Positions 8,081 to 18,464 of a stretch of 64,000 nt of DNA are shown piece by piece (the first letter of the stretch is position 1; each line of letters opens with the position of its first letter). Location of the stretch: contig CAVRQC010000008.1 of NCBI GenBank assembly GCA_963723205.1, positions 1-64,000 on the forward strand, given 5' to 3'. The position numbers and the translations under genes were made by a program. The notes beneath the pieces were generated by a model that was given only the letters and a program-made list of their open reading frames with translations, ran no database searches and was not told where the DNA came from. The DNA is from CAVQBP01 sp963723205 (GTDB lineage Bacteria > Bacteroidota > Ignavibacteria > Ignavibacteriales > Ignavibacteriaceae).

Positions 8081-8153
8081 TTTACCTACCTTTAATTACA
8101 TCAAAAAACGCAACTTTTTGCATCATAACACGTCTAAATCTATTTATCTGTTT

Positions 8154-8161
8154 TAATTTTG
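8154..8161 (+). promoter_or_regulatory. Possible -7 element before the DUF2723 gene
   Basis: TAATTTTG matches TAnnTTTG, 62 bases before the ATG. No TTTG or TTG is found at the expected -33 distance, so support is weak. Confidence 0.25.
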
Positions 8162-8222
8162 TTAGTGCAAATAATCTGTCATTTATTTAATTTTAAAATC
8201 TAAATCAATTTTAAGGAAAAAT

Positions 8223-11096
8223 ATGAAGAACGATCCTCTGCGCAAGATAATCGGATCACTAGTCTTTTTAATTTCACTGGTAGTTTTATTTTTAACAGTT
8301 CAATGCTCGGTGTCTTTTTGGGATCCGGGAGAAATATCGGCAGCATCGAACTCATTAATGGTGCCTCATCCACCAGGGGGACCATTCTGGCTGATTGTAG
8401 GAAGAATTTTTTCGATGATTCCGTTTGCCAATGATATTGGATTCCGGATAAATACAGTCTCTGTTCTTTCCGGTGCATTTACCGTTTTACTTCTCTACTT
8501 AATTGTAATTAGAATAATTGAACACTATAAAAAGGATAAATATTCTGGTTTTTCAGACAGGTTAACGACATATTTATCTGCAGCAACTGGTGCTTTAGCT
8601 TTATCTTTTTGTGATACTTTCTGGTTTAACGCAACTGAATCGAATTATTTTGCATTAAGCACTTTACTATTTGCACTTATTGTCTGGCTTATGATGTTAT
8701 GGTTGGAAAAATCTGAAACACCCGGAAATGAGAAGTACATAGTTTTAATGGCATATATTATTGGTATAGCAGCTGGTGTACATCTCATGAGTGTCCTGGC
8801 TATCTTAACATTCATCGGGGTAGTAGTAATGAAAAGATATGTTACCGATGATGAAATGTATAAAAAATCGGGTTATATTTTTCTGCTTCATATTGGAATT
8901 ATAGCATTGATTGCTGTAATTATGTGGGCTTCTCAAACAAGTTCACAACCGCCTTCAACAGCACAGTACCAGGCATACGATTCAAGATTTAAATGGATAA
9001 TGGTTGGAATTACTGCTGTTTTCATTGCTATTTTTAGAAAACAGGTGTTCAATAAAAATTCATTCTATTTCCCCATTGCAGTCGGGGGAATTGTTCTGGC
9101 AATTGCTTATCCAGGTATTGTAAAATTATTCCCTTCCTTTTTATTAGCTGTAGGCGGACCTTCTGCAATTACAAATTTAGTAATCTTCTTAGTTATCCTG
9201 GCTGGTCTCCTCTATCTTGTATACTGGACAAAGAAAAATAAAAAATCAATTTTAAATTTGGCTGCTTTGTGTTTCCTATTTACTTTAATAGGATTTACTA
9301 CCTATTCAATGATTATTATAAGATCTAATGAAAGCACACCGATGAACGAAAATAACCCGGATAACTTCAAAGATCTTGTATACTATTTAAATAGGGAACA
9401 ATATGGTGATTTTCCAATCTTCAAAAGAAGATTTTCAAATGAACCGATGCATAGGATGACATATACAAATTATTCAAGCGATCTTGATTTCTTTTGGAAT
9501 TACCAAGTTAATCACATGTTCAGCAGATATCTTTTATGGAATTTTGTAGGAAGACAGTCCACTGTTCAGGACAGCGGTGTTAATTGGGGTGAGCTTTGGG
9601 GAATTCCTTTTATAATTGGTCTGCTCGGCCTTTATTCGCATTTCAAAAAAGATTGGAAATTGGCAGCATGGTTTTTAATATTATTTTTCTTTATGGGATA
9701 CCTGACAGCCTTTTATCAAAACCAGCAGCAGCCGCAGCCAAGGGAAAGAGATTATTTTTATGCTGGCGCCTATTTTGTATTTGCTATATGGATTGCTCTG
9801 GGTTCAAAGGAACTAATCGATTTAATTATTGAAAAGGTAAAAGATCTCAGATTAAAAAGCATAACTGGATATACAGTAGCAGCTTTATTAATATTATTTA
9901 TACCCATACATATGCTGCGCGTAAATTATTTTACACATGATAGATCTAAAAATTGGCTGCCGTGGGATTTATCTTACAATCTTCTGCAAAGCTGTAAACC
10001 GAACGCAATTTTATTTACCGGCGGTGATAACGATACATTCCCTTTATGGTATCTGCAATATGTAGAAGGTGTCCGAAGAGATGTTAGGGTCGTATGTTTA
10101 AGCCTGGCAAATACAAACTGGTATTTAAGACAGCTGAAGGATACGCAACCGTACGGTGATAAAAAAGTTAAGTTTCAGATGACTGATGCTCAGCTTGATA
10201 ATATCCAGCCAATCCAATGGAAACCGCATGTAGTTTCTATTCCGGTATCTAAAGAAGCTATGCAAAAATTTGATGTAACAGATTCATCTGTAATAAAAAC
10301 GAGGCAAATTTCATTCAGAGTTCCAAACACGATTCAGTTTGGAAATGTTAAAGGAATTAGGGTACAGGATATTGCTGTTCTCGATATTATTAGATCAAAT
10401 AGCTGGAACAGACCAATTTATTTTGCTTCAACCTGTTCAAACGATTCATATATAGGTCTCCAGGATTATTTAAGACTTGATGGAATGACTTACAGGGTAG
10501 TGCCGGAAAAAAGCCCTATTAGAGGTGACTTCATCGACATTCCACTATTGCAGAAAGAATTATTGAGGTCTGACAGCAGTATAACCATATCGAAAGATTA
10601 TACTCCCGGGTTCTTATTTAGAAACCTAAATAATAAAAACGTTTTTTATACAGATATGGAAGACGGACTTATTCAGAACTACAGAAATATTTTTGTACGT
10701 TTAGCTGCATACTACCAGTCTTCACTTCAGGATAACAAGATGGCATTGAAAACACTTGATATGATGGAAGAAAAAATTCCCCGGGAAAATATAAGTATGG
10801 ATTACAGGCTTTTATATAATGTAGGAAATATTTATTACAATGCAGGTGACTACGATAAATTCAAACAAATAGCATCGGAAGTTATTCCTTCTGCAAGAGC
10901 CAATTTGAAAAATAGTGTTTATGAAACTAATTCACCTTTCAATTCGTTTAGTATACTTACAGATATCTATATAAAATTAAAACAGTATGGTGAAGCTGTT
11001 GATGTACTGAATCAATTGAAAAGCTATTATCCTAATGATCGTGGATTAGATAGAGAGATTGAAAGAATAAAACAAATGGAGAATAATAATAAATAA
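8223..11096 (+). CDS. DUF2723 (TMEM260-like) multispanning membrane protein
   Basis: This 957-residue protein has a GT-C glycosyltransferase-like layout related to protein O-mannosyltransferases. The N-terminus holds the DUF2723 signature: a first membrane helix, then SFWDPGEISAASNSLMVPHPP with the acidic DPGE expected near the active site, then more than ten membrane helices to about residue 580. The C-terminal 380 residues are soluble, with FTGGDNDTFPLWYLQYVEGVRRDV and a helical TPR-like end. It probably transfers a sugar from a lipid carrier to a target outside the membrane, but the acceptor is unknown. It stands alone, closed by the hairpin at 11125-11167. Confidence 0.85.
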   Translation: MKNDPLRKIIGSLVFLISLVVLFLTVQCSVSFWDPGEISAASNSLMVPHPPGGPFWLIVGRIFSMIPFANDIGFRINTVSVLSGAFTVLLLYLIVIRIIEHYKKDKYSGFSDRLTTYLSAATGALALSFCDTFWFNATESNYFALSTLLFALIVWLMMLWLEKSETPGNEKYIVLMAYIIGIAAGVHLMSVLAILTFIGVVVMKRYVTDDEMYKKSGYIFLLHIGIIALIAVIMWASQTSSQPPSTAQYQAYDSRFKWIMVGITAVFIAIFRKQVFNKNSFYFPIAVGGIVLAIAYPGIVKLFPSFLLAVGGPSAITNLVIFLVILAGLLYLVYWTKKNKKSILNLAALCFLFTLIGFTTYSMIIIRSNESTPMNENNPDNFKDLVYYLNREQYGDFPIFKRRFSNEPMHRMTYTNYSSDLDFFWNYQVNHMFSRYLLWNFVGRQSTVQDSGVNWGELWGIPFIIGLLGLYSHFKKDWKLAAWFLILFFFMGYLTAFYQNQQQPQPRERDYFYAGAYFVFAIWIALGSKELIDLIIEKVKDLRLKSITGYTVAALLILFIPIHMLRVNYFTHDRSKNWLPWDLSYNLLQSCKPNAILFTGGDNDTFPLWYLQYVEGVRRDVRVVCLSLANTNWYLRQLKDTQPYGDKKVKFQMTDAQLDNIQPIQWKPHVVSIPVSKEAMQKFDVTDSSVIKTRQISFRVPNTIQFGNVKGIRVQDIAVLDIIRSNSWNRPIYFASTCSNDSYIGLQDYLRLDGMTYRVVPEKSPIRGDFIDIPLLQKELLRSDSSITISKDYTPGFLFRNLNNKNVFYTDMEDGLIQNYRNIFVRLAAYYQSSLQDNKMALKTLDMMEEKIPRENISMDYRLLYNVGNIYYNAGDYDKFKQIASEVIPSARANLKNSVYETNSPFNSFSILTDIYIKLKQYGEAVDVLNQLKSYYPNDRGLDREIERIKQMENNNK

Positions 11097-11124
11097 ACCG
11101 GTTTAGAAAGTCGATAATTTCAAG

Positions 11125-11167
11125 AGATGGTATCTTAATTTTAGAATTAAGATATCATCTTTTTTTT
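11125..11167 (+). terminator. Strong hairpin terminator between convergent genes
   Basis: AGATGGTATCTTAATT pairs with AATTAAGATATCATCT (one G-T pair) around a TTAG loop and is followed by seven T residues. It ends the DUF2723 transcript. The A-rich left side is weaker for the opposite strand. Confidence 0.8.
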
Positions 11168-11195
11168 ATGTCAGAATAAAATCTGTTTATATTTA

Positions 11196-14100
11196 TCAAT
11201 AATATACTTTTAAAGTAACAACTGAATTCTTGCGGGTTTTTATTTTTACTACATTTCCATTAAATGAAACTGGTTTCCCATCTTCTTCTATAAAATTAGA
11301 TTCGACAATTTTCTTCGGTGTTTTAGGTAATGTTAAAGTTGCTTCGGTTTCTTTACCTTTGGATTCATACCATTGGTAAATCCGAGCGTCAGAATCTTCG
11401 GCCTTTTTTACTGTTGTTAATATCAGGTTGTCTTCGTCCAGTTTTATAAATGAATTACGAGTTGGTAAGGAACCATTATGAACATCATTTACAACAGCAA
11501 TTAAAGGTTCATTATATTCCCATCCTCTTTTTACAACATTTGCCTGCTGCCAGCTGCCTTCATGAGGATAAAGTGCATAATCAATTTTATGTTTTCCCAT
11601 ATCCTGTGTTGGATCCGGCCATTTGGGAGATCTTAATAAAGATAATCTCATGACATTAACTTTAGTATCATATCCATATTTTGAATTATTGAGAAGGCTT
11701 ACTCCATAATTTCCCGAAGTCATATCAGCCCACTTCTCTGCCGGAACTTCAAATCTTGCTTTTTGCCATTTAGTTATCCTCTGAGTTGATCTTTGAATTG
11801 AACCATAAGGGATTTCATAAGTTGCCACAGTATCACTAAATGAAAACGGAAATGCAACTTTCAACATAGTATGTTCCTCCCACCAATCAACATCAGTTTG
11901 AAAATCTATCCTATCGAGTCCATTATAAAGGATGATATCCTGTGTAAAAAATGAAGATGGAAAATTCGGAGTAGGATAATCTTTAATAACTCCTGGTTTT
12001 AAATAATCCCGGTATAATCTCACAACAATCCTTACAGGACCTTTTTCTATTACTTCGGCTTTCCTAAAATGAGAAGGATATTCCTTGCCGGTCAGTCCGA
12101 TATTCCATGCATCCCATTGTGCGGGTTTATCTTCAAGAAGCTGAAGTTTATTCCCTTCATTATTATTATTAAATAATTCTTTTCCGTTTCTTTTATCAAG
12201 AATATTTTTTACCCAGCCTGTGGATGTATCAATAGTAACTTTAAAAAACTGGTTTTCAAGATTATCAACCGAAACATTTAATTCAGAATTCTGCAGGGAT
12301 GATTTTCCCTTTTTCAGTATATAAGTTTTATATCCTAATGAAGGAATATCGAATGCAATAAATAAAATTTGATTAGTATAATAATCCTTTTTATTTATTT
12401 GAGAAGGAATTTCTTTTCCGTTAATATCATAAACCGAATAATTATTTTTATCTCCTTCAGGTAAATTAAATTTAACTACATCAGTTCTCTCCCAGGATAG
12501 AGGATTGTAAACCTCCAAAGGCTGACCATCTTTAATTTCTGAAGTATTAATATTTTTGTTAATGCTTGTAAAAGCTTTATTTAAAGAAAAATCACTTATT
12601 TTTTCGGCTTCTTTATATTTTTCATCAGCATCAATATAATTCTCCCTTATGCTGGAACCCGGCAGTATATCATGAAACTGATTAAACATAACTTTTTCCC
12701 AGGCATCCTTCAGATCATTCTGCGGATAATGATTTCCATACATTGTGGAGATGGAAGAAAACTTTTCTGATTCGGTAAGTAAGTTTTCCAGTTCCCTGTT
12801 ATATCTTTTTGTTTTTCCATGTGAAGTAAAAGTTCCGCGATGATATTCTAGATAAAGCTCATCATCCCAGACAGGGAGTTTTGAAAGGTCCTGACTTTTT
12901 AACCATTTTATATATTTACTTGTGGTTCCATATTCAATTTTCGGATAGATAAAAACATGCTTAAGATGTTCAATCCTGTTTATCATATCGACTGTCGGAC
13001 CGCCGCCATGATCGCCGACTCCAAAAAGGACCATAAATTTTCTAAATCCGGTATTTGCTTCAAACTGTCTTAACCAGTCTACTAAACCATAAGCCTGAGT
13101 AATTGTATTTACATAATCAAAGGGGAAATAAGAAAGGATTTTTGAGCCGTCGGGAGATTCCCACCAAAAGACTCTATAGGGAAAAACATTTGTATCATTC
13201 CATCCAATCTTCTGTGTAATAAAAGCGTCCATACCTGCATTCTGATAAAACATGGGCATATTCCAGTTGTATCCGAAAGAGTCGGGATTCCAACCGATTT
13301 TAACATCAACACCAAGACTATCCTTAAAATATTTTTTTGCATAAAGAAGCTGTCGATCCCAGGATACACCGCCAGGAAGATTGCAGTCAGGTTCAATCCA
13401 CATTCCACCAGTAACTTCCCATCTTCCATCTTTAATTCTTTTCTTTATTTCTTTATAAACTTCGGGATATAAATCCTGCATCCATTTGTAATACTGAGCA
13501 GCACTTTGTGTATAAGTAAAATCAGGCTTTACATCCATTATATGCAAAACAGAAGAAAATGTATTTCTGCAGATAAGTATTGTTTCCAGGTCGCGCCATA
13601 ACCATGCTGCATCAATATGAGCATTCGAATCGAAAAACAGAGTGAATTTTTTCGCAAATTCTGCAACAGGTTTAAGGGTTTTCTTGACTTCCTCAACAGA
13701 TTGATGAAATTTCAGGATATCACCTTTTTCAAGAGCTCCGGTATTTATTTTTAATACTTCTTGCTGCAGAAGTCTGTTTAATTTAATCTTTTCATTTTTA
13801 TCTAAGGTTGATTTATCAATACCTGGATCAACAGTAACCCGTGCATTAGTCTGGTATGTTTCAAAGCTCAGAAGTTTTTGACCGGTTTTTAAACTAAGGG
13901 ATAAATCCTGGACCTCTTCTTTCAATTGTTTTACACCGGTCATTTCAAGTTCGGCTTTTAAAAGTCTTAATGGTCCGCCATTATTAATAGCTTTTATAGT
14001 GATAAGAAATTTTTCACCCGGCTTAGCGTCATTAGTAAGAACAAAATCGCCATCCCACGGGAAATAACCTTTACTTTCTCCATTTATCCAGAGATAACCA

Positions 14101-14462
14101 TAATCATCTACCGAAAGAAGTATTTTTAATTCACCTTTAACAGGCTGGCCTAAAATCCTTTCAGGTAGTACAATTTCCTTTCTCAACCAACATGAATCAT
14201 CCGTAACTCTTTGTTCTAAATCCAAAGTACCCCAATCAGAATCATCAAAATTTGCTGAGGTAGGATCACCATTAATAACTGTTCCACCAGAAAGGTTTGG
14301 ACTTTTTTTCCACTGTTCATAAGAAACTGCACTTAAATTTTTTAATTTCTTTGCCACAATATCTACATTCGATTCGGGTTTATTCTCCTTTAAATTATTC
14401 TGCTGAGCAATTCCAATAAAAGGAATTGATAAGAGAAGAAATAAATATTTAAGTTTTTTCAT
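11196..14462 (-). CDS. GH38 alpha-mannosidase, exported
   Basis: The enzyme hydrolyses alpha-mannosidic bonds with retention. The 1088-residue protein has a signal peptide (MKKLKYLFLLLSIPFIGIAQ), an N-terminal beta-sandwich region, a GH38 catalytic domain from about residue 270 and C-terminal beta domains. The zinc-binding HIDAAW motif has His282 and Asp284, and the catalytic nucleophile is Asp394 in WNPDSFGYN. Other GH38 signatures are YTQSAAQYYKW, GRWEVTGGMWIEPD and FNQFHDILPGSS. It lies 28 bases upstream of a FucP-like transporter, a ROK kinase and a sugar porter on the same strand. Released mannose is likely taken up and phosphorylated by those proteins. Periplasmic or surface location is inferred. 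Confidence 0.93.
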   Translation of the reverse strand: MKKLKYLFLLLSIPFIGIAQQNNLKENKPESNVDIVAKKLKNLSAVSYEQWKKSPNLSGGTVINGDPTSANFDDSDWGTLDLEQRVTDDSCWLRKEIVLPERILGQPVKGELKILLSVDDYGYLWINGESKGYFPWDGDFVLTNDAKPGEKFLITIKAINNGGPLRLLKAELEMTGVKQLKEEVQDLSLSLKTGQKLLSFETYQTNARVTVDPGIDKSTLDKNEKIKLNRLLQQEVLKINTGALEKGDILKFHQSVEEVKKTLKPVAEFAKKFTLFFDSNAHIDAAWLWRDLETILICRNTFSSVLHIMDVKPDFTYTQSAAQYYKWMQDLYPEVYKEIKKRIKDGRWEVTGGMWIEPDCNLPGGVSWDRQLLYAKKYFKDSLGVDVKIGWNPDSFGYNWNMPMFYQNAGMDAFITQKIGWNDTNVFPYRVFWWESPDGSKILSYFPFDYVNTITQAYGLVDWLRQFEANTGFRKFMVLFGVGDHGGGPTVDMINRIEHLKHVFIYPKIEYGTTSKYIKWLKSQDLSKLPVWDDELYLEYHRGTFTSHGKTKRYNRELENLLTESEKFSSISTMYGNHYPQNDLKDAWEKVMFNQFHDILPGSSIRENYIDADEKYKEAEKISDFSLNKAFTSINKNINTSEIKDGQPLEVYNPLSWERTDVVKFNLPEGDKNNYSVYDINGKEIPSQINKKDYYTNQILFIAFDIPSLGYKTYILKKGKSSLQNSELNVSVDNLENQFFKVTIDTSTGWVKNILDKRNGKELFNNNNEGNKLQLLEDKPAQWDAWNIGLTGKEYPSHFRKAEVIEKGPVRIVVRLYRDYLKPGVIKDYPTPNFPSSFFTQDIILYNGLDRIDFQTDVDWWEEHTMLKVAFPFSFSDTVATYEIPYGSIQRSTQRITKWQKARFEVPAEKWADMTSGNYGVSLLNNSKYGYDTKVNVMRLSLLRSPKWPDPTQDMGKHKIDYALYPHEGSWQQANVVKRGWEYNEPLIAVVNDVHNGSLPTRNSFIKLDEDNLILTTVKKAEDSDARIYQWYESKGKETEATLTLPKTPKKIVESNFIEEDGKPVSFNGNVVKIKTRKNSVVTLKVYY

Positions 14463-14490
14463 TTTATATTTTTTTCAAATTAAGATAAAA

Positions 14491-15912
14491 CTATGCAGCA
14501 GTAATTTTACGATTCCTTCCAATTTTGTGGCCGATCAAACCGTAAAATCCGACATAAGAATAAGCAATCAATGGTACGATATAAGAAATTTCCAAACCAC
14601 CTAAATCAGCAATATGCCCTTGAAGAGGAGGTAAAAGAGCTCCCCCCAAAATTGCCATAACAAGTAAAGAAGAAACCTGACTTTTCAGCACTCCGGTTCC
14701 TTCCAACGCAAGTGAGAATGTATTTGACCAGCCAATTGATGAGAATAATCCTACTCCTACTACACACCACATTGCAACAGTACCCCCCGCAATTATGGCT
14801 ATTGCTAACAATACAACGATGGTTCCCATAAAAATAGTTAAAGAACGTCCTGCATTTGCTTTTCCAAACTGAAACATTACCCAGCATAGAATTAAAAGAG
14901 GCAAATAATCTTTTGATATTGCCCAACCTCTAAGTAATGAAATTACTATAAATCCAAGAATTGGAATGGCAGCTAGCAAGATTTTCTTGTTTTTCGATTT
15001 CATCTCACTTAATTCTACTGCACCCATAAAACGTCCCATCAACATTCCACCCCAGAATAATGCAACGTATTTACTGGCTTCTACTGCACTTAATCCTGCT
15101 ATACTAGGCTGCCCTAGAAAATTAATGATCGAACTGCCTACAGAAACCTCTGCACCCACATACATGAAAATTGCAACAATACCTAAAACTACATGAGGGA
15201 ACTTTAATGCACTTGCACCTTTTTCTATTTTTCCTTCACCAATATGAGGCAAACGAATGAAATAGAAAATAACTGCAAGAATAATGAACACTATACAAAA
15301 TGCCAGATATGGTATTTTAACTGAATCGGCACCATGCATTCCTGCCTGGTTAAAATATTGAAAGATTAAATAGCCGCCGATCAGAGGGCCGATTGTGGTT
15401 CCAACCGAATTAAATCCTTGTGCAAGATTTAAACGGCTTGAAGCAGTGCGTTCAGGACCGAGTATGGTAACATAAGGATTGGCAGCAATCTGCAGCATGG
15501 CAAATCCAAGTCCTACAACAAATAATGCAACTAAAAATAAACCGTAAGAAGTAGCACTGGCAGCCGGCCAGAATAGTGCACTACCCAAAGCTGAGATCAA
15601 AAGGCTGATAACAATACTGTTTTTGTAACCAATTCTAGCTATTGGGTCTCCGGTAGTTAACGAAATTAAGAAATAGATGAGTGATCCAATAAAATATGCC
15701 CCAAAAAAAGCAAACTGTACAAGCATAGCCTGGAAATAATTCAGAGTAAATGCTTCTTTAAATCTTGGAATAAGAATATCATTCCATACAGTCATGAAAC
15801 CCCACATAAAGAAAAGAGATGTCATTATAGCAAAGGGACCCCGATATGAATTTTTATTCTTTCCCTGCAGGTTATTAGAATTAGTTTCAGCAATTCCATT
15901 TATAACTGCCAT
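14491..15912 (-). CDS. FucP/GluP-like sugar:proton symporter (MFS)
   Basis: This 473-residue transporter has about 12 membrane helices. It resembles the FucP/GluP branch (FFMWGFMTVWNDILIPRFKEAF in the first helix, YFIGSLIYFL, NPYVTILGPERTASSRLNLAQGFNSVGTTIGPLIGG and the late GGALLPPLQGHIADLGGL). These symporters carry fucose, glucose, galactose or mannose with a proton. Its position just after the GH38 alpha-mannosidase suggests mannose or a manno-oligosaccharide. The N-terminus has about 28 polar residues before the first helix. It starts at ATG 15912. Confidence 0.9.
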   Translation of the reverse strand: MAVINGIAETNSNNLQGKNKNSYRGPFAIMTSLFFMWGFMTVWNDILIPRFKEAFTLNYFQAMLVQFAFFGAYFIGSLIYFLISLTTGDPIARIGYKNSIVISLLISALGSALFWPAASATSYGLFLVALFVVGLGFAMLQIAANPYVTILGPERTASSRLNLAQGFNSVGTTIGPLIGGYLIFQYFNQAGMHGADSVKIPYLAFCIVFIILAVIFYFIRLPHIGEGKIEKGASALKFPHVVLGIVAIFMYVGAEVSVGSSIINFLGQPSIAGLSAVEASKYVALFWGGMLMGRFMGAVELSEMKSKNKKILLAAIPILGFIVISLLRGWAISKDYLPLLILCWVMFQFGKANAGRSLTIFMGTIVVLLAIAIIAGGTVAMWCVVGVGLFSSIGWSNTFSLALEGTGVLKSQVSSLLVMAILGGALLPPLQGHIADLGGLEISYIVPLIAYSYVGFYGLIGHKIGRNRKITAA

Positions 15913-15962
15913 TTAAAATTCCTTTCAGTATTTAGTTTCAATTTTACAATATATAATTAAGT

Positions 15963-17072
15963 TCAGGTTGTCTCATCAAGCATTTTAAGCGCAAAGGCAT
16001 AAGCACCAATAAAGATGGCTCTGTTTGCACCTAATTTTGAAATACCCACTCCGATTCGTAATTCAGGATCATATTTTATTTTTTTGTCGGTACTATAAAT
16101 AAAGATTTCCTTTACAGAACCTTTAAGAAACCTATTGAGCTGTTCTTGCTCTTCAAGATTATAAACATTTGCAACAACCCGTTTAAATTTTTTACCATCT
16201 TGTAAAACATAATTACTATTCATTTCATCAATAAGATAAGGCAAAAAGACATTTGAAGCTCCGGCAAGTCCTCCGCCAATTACAACTAGTCCGTCAATAA
16301 GAGTAATTGCATTGGAAATTGCATCACCAGCAACTTTAGCCATTTTATGAAAAGCTTCTATTGCAGCATTCTGATTTCCTTTTTTTTCACCTAACGCAAT
16401 CTTGTACATATCAAGAGGAGTTGGTGAATCTTCAAAGTTCACTTCTGCTTCTAAAGCGTAAGCCTTTCTCAATCCCCTGATACTAACATGTTCCTCCACA
16501 TTAACCGATGGATTTAGTACATCTCTTAAAAGCCAAATTTCCCCTGCAATAGAATTATCACCTAAAAACAATTTTCCATCTCTTGATATGCCTGCACCAA
16601 AACCGGTTCCTAAAGTTAGACCTAATAGATTTTTATATCTTTTAGGACTGCCAGATTTTTCAAGAAGATTATTTATATAAGGTAAATAACCGGCTATTGC
16701 TTCACCATATGTAAAAAGATCACCATCATTGTTAATAAAAACAGGAAGATTAAATTTATCTTCCAGCAAAGGGCCTAACGCAACACCACCTCGAAATGCA
16801 GGAAGGTTTGGAAGATCACCAATTATACCATTTAGATAATCTGCCGGTCCCGGGAATGCAAAGCTGATCGCTGCAGGAGGTTCAATCAGATTTTTCTTAA
16901 CTTCCTCAAATCCTTTAATTATTGAAGAGATACATTTATCAAGATTATCTGCGTTAGAAGGTAAAGTAATTTCGCTAATTATTTGTTTATTCCCTTGTAA
17001 AGCAGTAAAGACAAGGTTTGTGCCTCCGGCATCCAAAGTCATTACTATGCGTTTATCTTCATTATAACTCAT
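15963..17072 (-). CDS. ROK-family sugar kinase (zinc motif absent)
   Basis: ROK proteins phosphorylate glucose, mannose, fructose or amino sugars with ATP. This 369-residue member shows the phosphate-binding DAGGTNLVF near residue 15, FAFPGPADYLNG, NNDGDLFTYGEA with the catalytic Asp region, and GLTLGTGFGAGI. In most ROK proteins a His and a CxCGxxGCxE zinc motif follow. Here the equivalent stretch reads SIAGEIWLLRDVLNPSVNVEEH and has no cysteines, so this belongs to a zinc-less branch. No DNA-binding domain is present, so it is a kinase rather than a NagC-type repressor. Clustering points to mannose or a similar sugar. Confidence 0.88.
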   Translation of the reverse strand: MSYNEDKRIVMTLDAGGTNLVFTALQGNKQIISEITLPSNADNLDKCISSIIKGFEEVKKNLIEPPAAISFAFPGPADYLNGIIGDLPNLPAFRGGVALGPLLEDKFNLPVFINNDGDLFTYGEAIAGYLPYINNLLEKSGSPKRYKNLLGLTLGTGFGAGISRDGKLFLGDNSIAGEIWLLRDVLNPSVNVEEHVSIRGLRKAYALEAEVNFEDSPTPLDMYKIALGEKKGNQNAAIEAFHKMAKVAGDAISNAITLIDGLVVIGGGLAGASNVFLPYLIDEMNSNYVLQDGKKFKRVVANVYNLEEQEQLNRFLKGSVKEIFIYSTDKKIKYDPELRIGVGISKLGANRAIFIGAYAFALKMLDETT

Positions 17073-17129
17073 TTATTTTCTTCTTATAAAAAATTTATTA
17101 ATAATTTTAATTTATTTTCTTTCATAAGT

Positions 17130-18464
17130 TTATTCAGATACAACTAATTTTTCTAATTCCTCTAAGGATTTTTCTTTGGTTTCCGGCATTATCTTCCAGA
17201 CAAACAAGAAAAAAGGGATCATCATAATGGAGAAAAACATAAACACATTCCCGCCGCCAAATTGAGTAAGAGCAATGGGAAATACTAATCCAATTATTGC
17301 ATTCATAATCCAATGTGTGAATGATCCAAGTGCCTGTCCTTTTGATCTTATCTTATTTGGAAATATCTCTGCAAGGAAAACCCATATCACTGCACCCTGC
17401 GATAGAGCAAAGAAAGCAATAAATCCTATAATAAATATAACCAAGCCTGTATTCCCAAGAAGAGAAGCATCATAATAGTCAATTGCAGCTCCCGCCAAAG
17501 CCAAAAACATTCCAACTGCACCTATAAGAAGAAGAGTTTTACGTCCGAACTTATCGATAAAGAACATGGCAATTATGGTAAAGAGCATGTTAGTCACTCC
17601 AACGGCAACTGCCTGGAGCATTGCGGTATTTGTATTCGCACCGGCTTTTTCAAATATCATTGGTGCATAATACATAATTACATTAATTCCGGATAATTGG
17701 TTAAAAACAGCTAACAGAACCGCACAAATTATTACAAAATTAAATTTCTTTTGGAAAAGTTTTGTCCCAACCTTACCTACTTCTTCTTTCAATGACTCAA
17801 CAATATCCGATAATTCAGCTTGTACATCCTTTCTTCCAACGTCAGTTAAAACTGATTCAGCTTCATTATTAAGGGACTTTTTTACCAGCCATCGCGGACT
17901 TTCAGGAACAAGGAACAAAAGGATAAAAAATAGTACAGCAGGAAAAGCTTCAATCCCAAACATCCACCGCCAGTTATTTATCCCTGTATTCACTAAAAGA
18001 TAATTTGAAAAAAATGCTACAAGAATTCCGAAAACAATATTAAACTGCGCAACGGCAACTAGTCTTCCCCGCATTTTAGCAGGAGCGATTTCAGCTATAT
18101 ACATAGGCGCCATAACGGATGATGCTCCTATGGCCAGTCCTCCTAAAAACCTGGAAAACAACAAAAAGTACCATCCGGTTGCAAGTGCACATCCAATTGC
18201 GGAAAGGAAATAGAAAATACCGCAAATAAAAAGATTGAAACGTCTGCCCCAAAGATCACCGGGTTTTCCAATTGCAATTGCTCCGATAACGGTTCCCCAT
18301 AAAGCGATTGAAACAGTAATACCTAAAGTTGAATCAGTAAGATTAAAATATTGTGTTATATATTTTGTTGTACCCGAAATGACTGCAGTATCAAAACCAA
18401 AAAGGAAACTTCCCAAGGCTGATACAATTGTTGCAAATAATAATTTATTATTCAATAGTTTCAC
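17130..18464 (-). CDS. Sugar porter of the MFS (XylE/GLUT-like)
   Basis: The 444-residue protein has 12 predicted helices and sugar-porter signatures: GFDTAVISGT in helix 1, GDLWGRR after helix 2, PESPRWLVKK before the central loop, DKFGRK in the second half and PETKEKSLEELE at the C-terminus. QLSGINVIMYYAP in helix 7 is the sugar-binding segment known from XylE and GLUT. It imports a hexose or pentose, probably with protons. It is the first gene of the four-gene mannoside cluster, which thus holds two different transporters. The central loop is about 55 residues, as in the family. Confidence 0.9.
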   Translation of the reverse strand: MKLLNNKLLFATIVSALGSFLFGFDTAVISGTTKYITQYFNLTDSTLGITVSIALWGTVIGAIAIGKPGDLWGRRFNLFICGIFYFLSAIGCALATGWYFLLFSRFLGGLAIGASSVMAPMYIAEIAPAKMRGRLVAVAQFNIVFGILVAFFSNYLLVNTGINNWRWMFGIEAFPAVLFFILLFLVPESPRWLVKKSLNNEAESVLTDVGRKDVQAELSDIVESLKEEVGKVGTKLFQKKFNFVIICAVLLAVFNQLSGINVIMYYAPMIFEKAGANTNTAMLQAVAVGVTNMLFTIIAMFFIDKFGRKTLLLIGAVGMFLALAGAAIDYYDASLLGNTGLVIFIIGFIAFFALSQGAVIWVFLAEIFPNKIRSKGQALGSFTHWIMNAIIGLVFPIALTQFGGGNVFMFFSIMMIPFFLFVWKIMPETKEKSLEELEKLVVSE

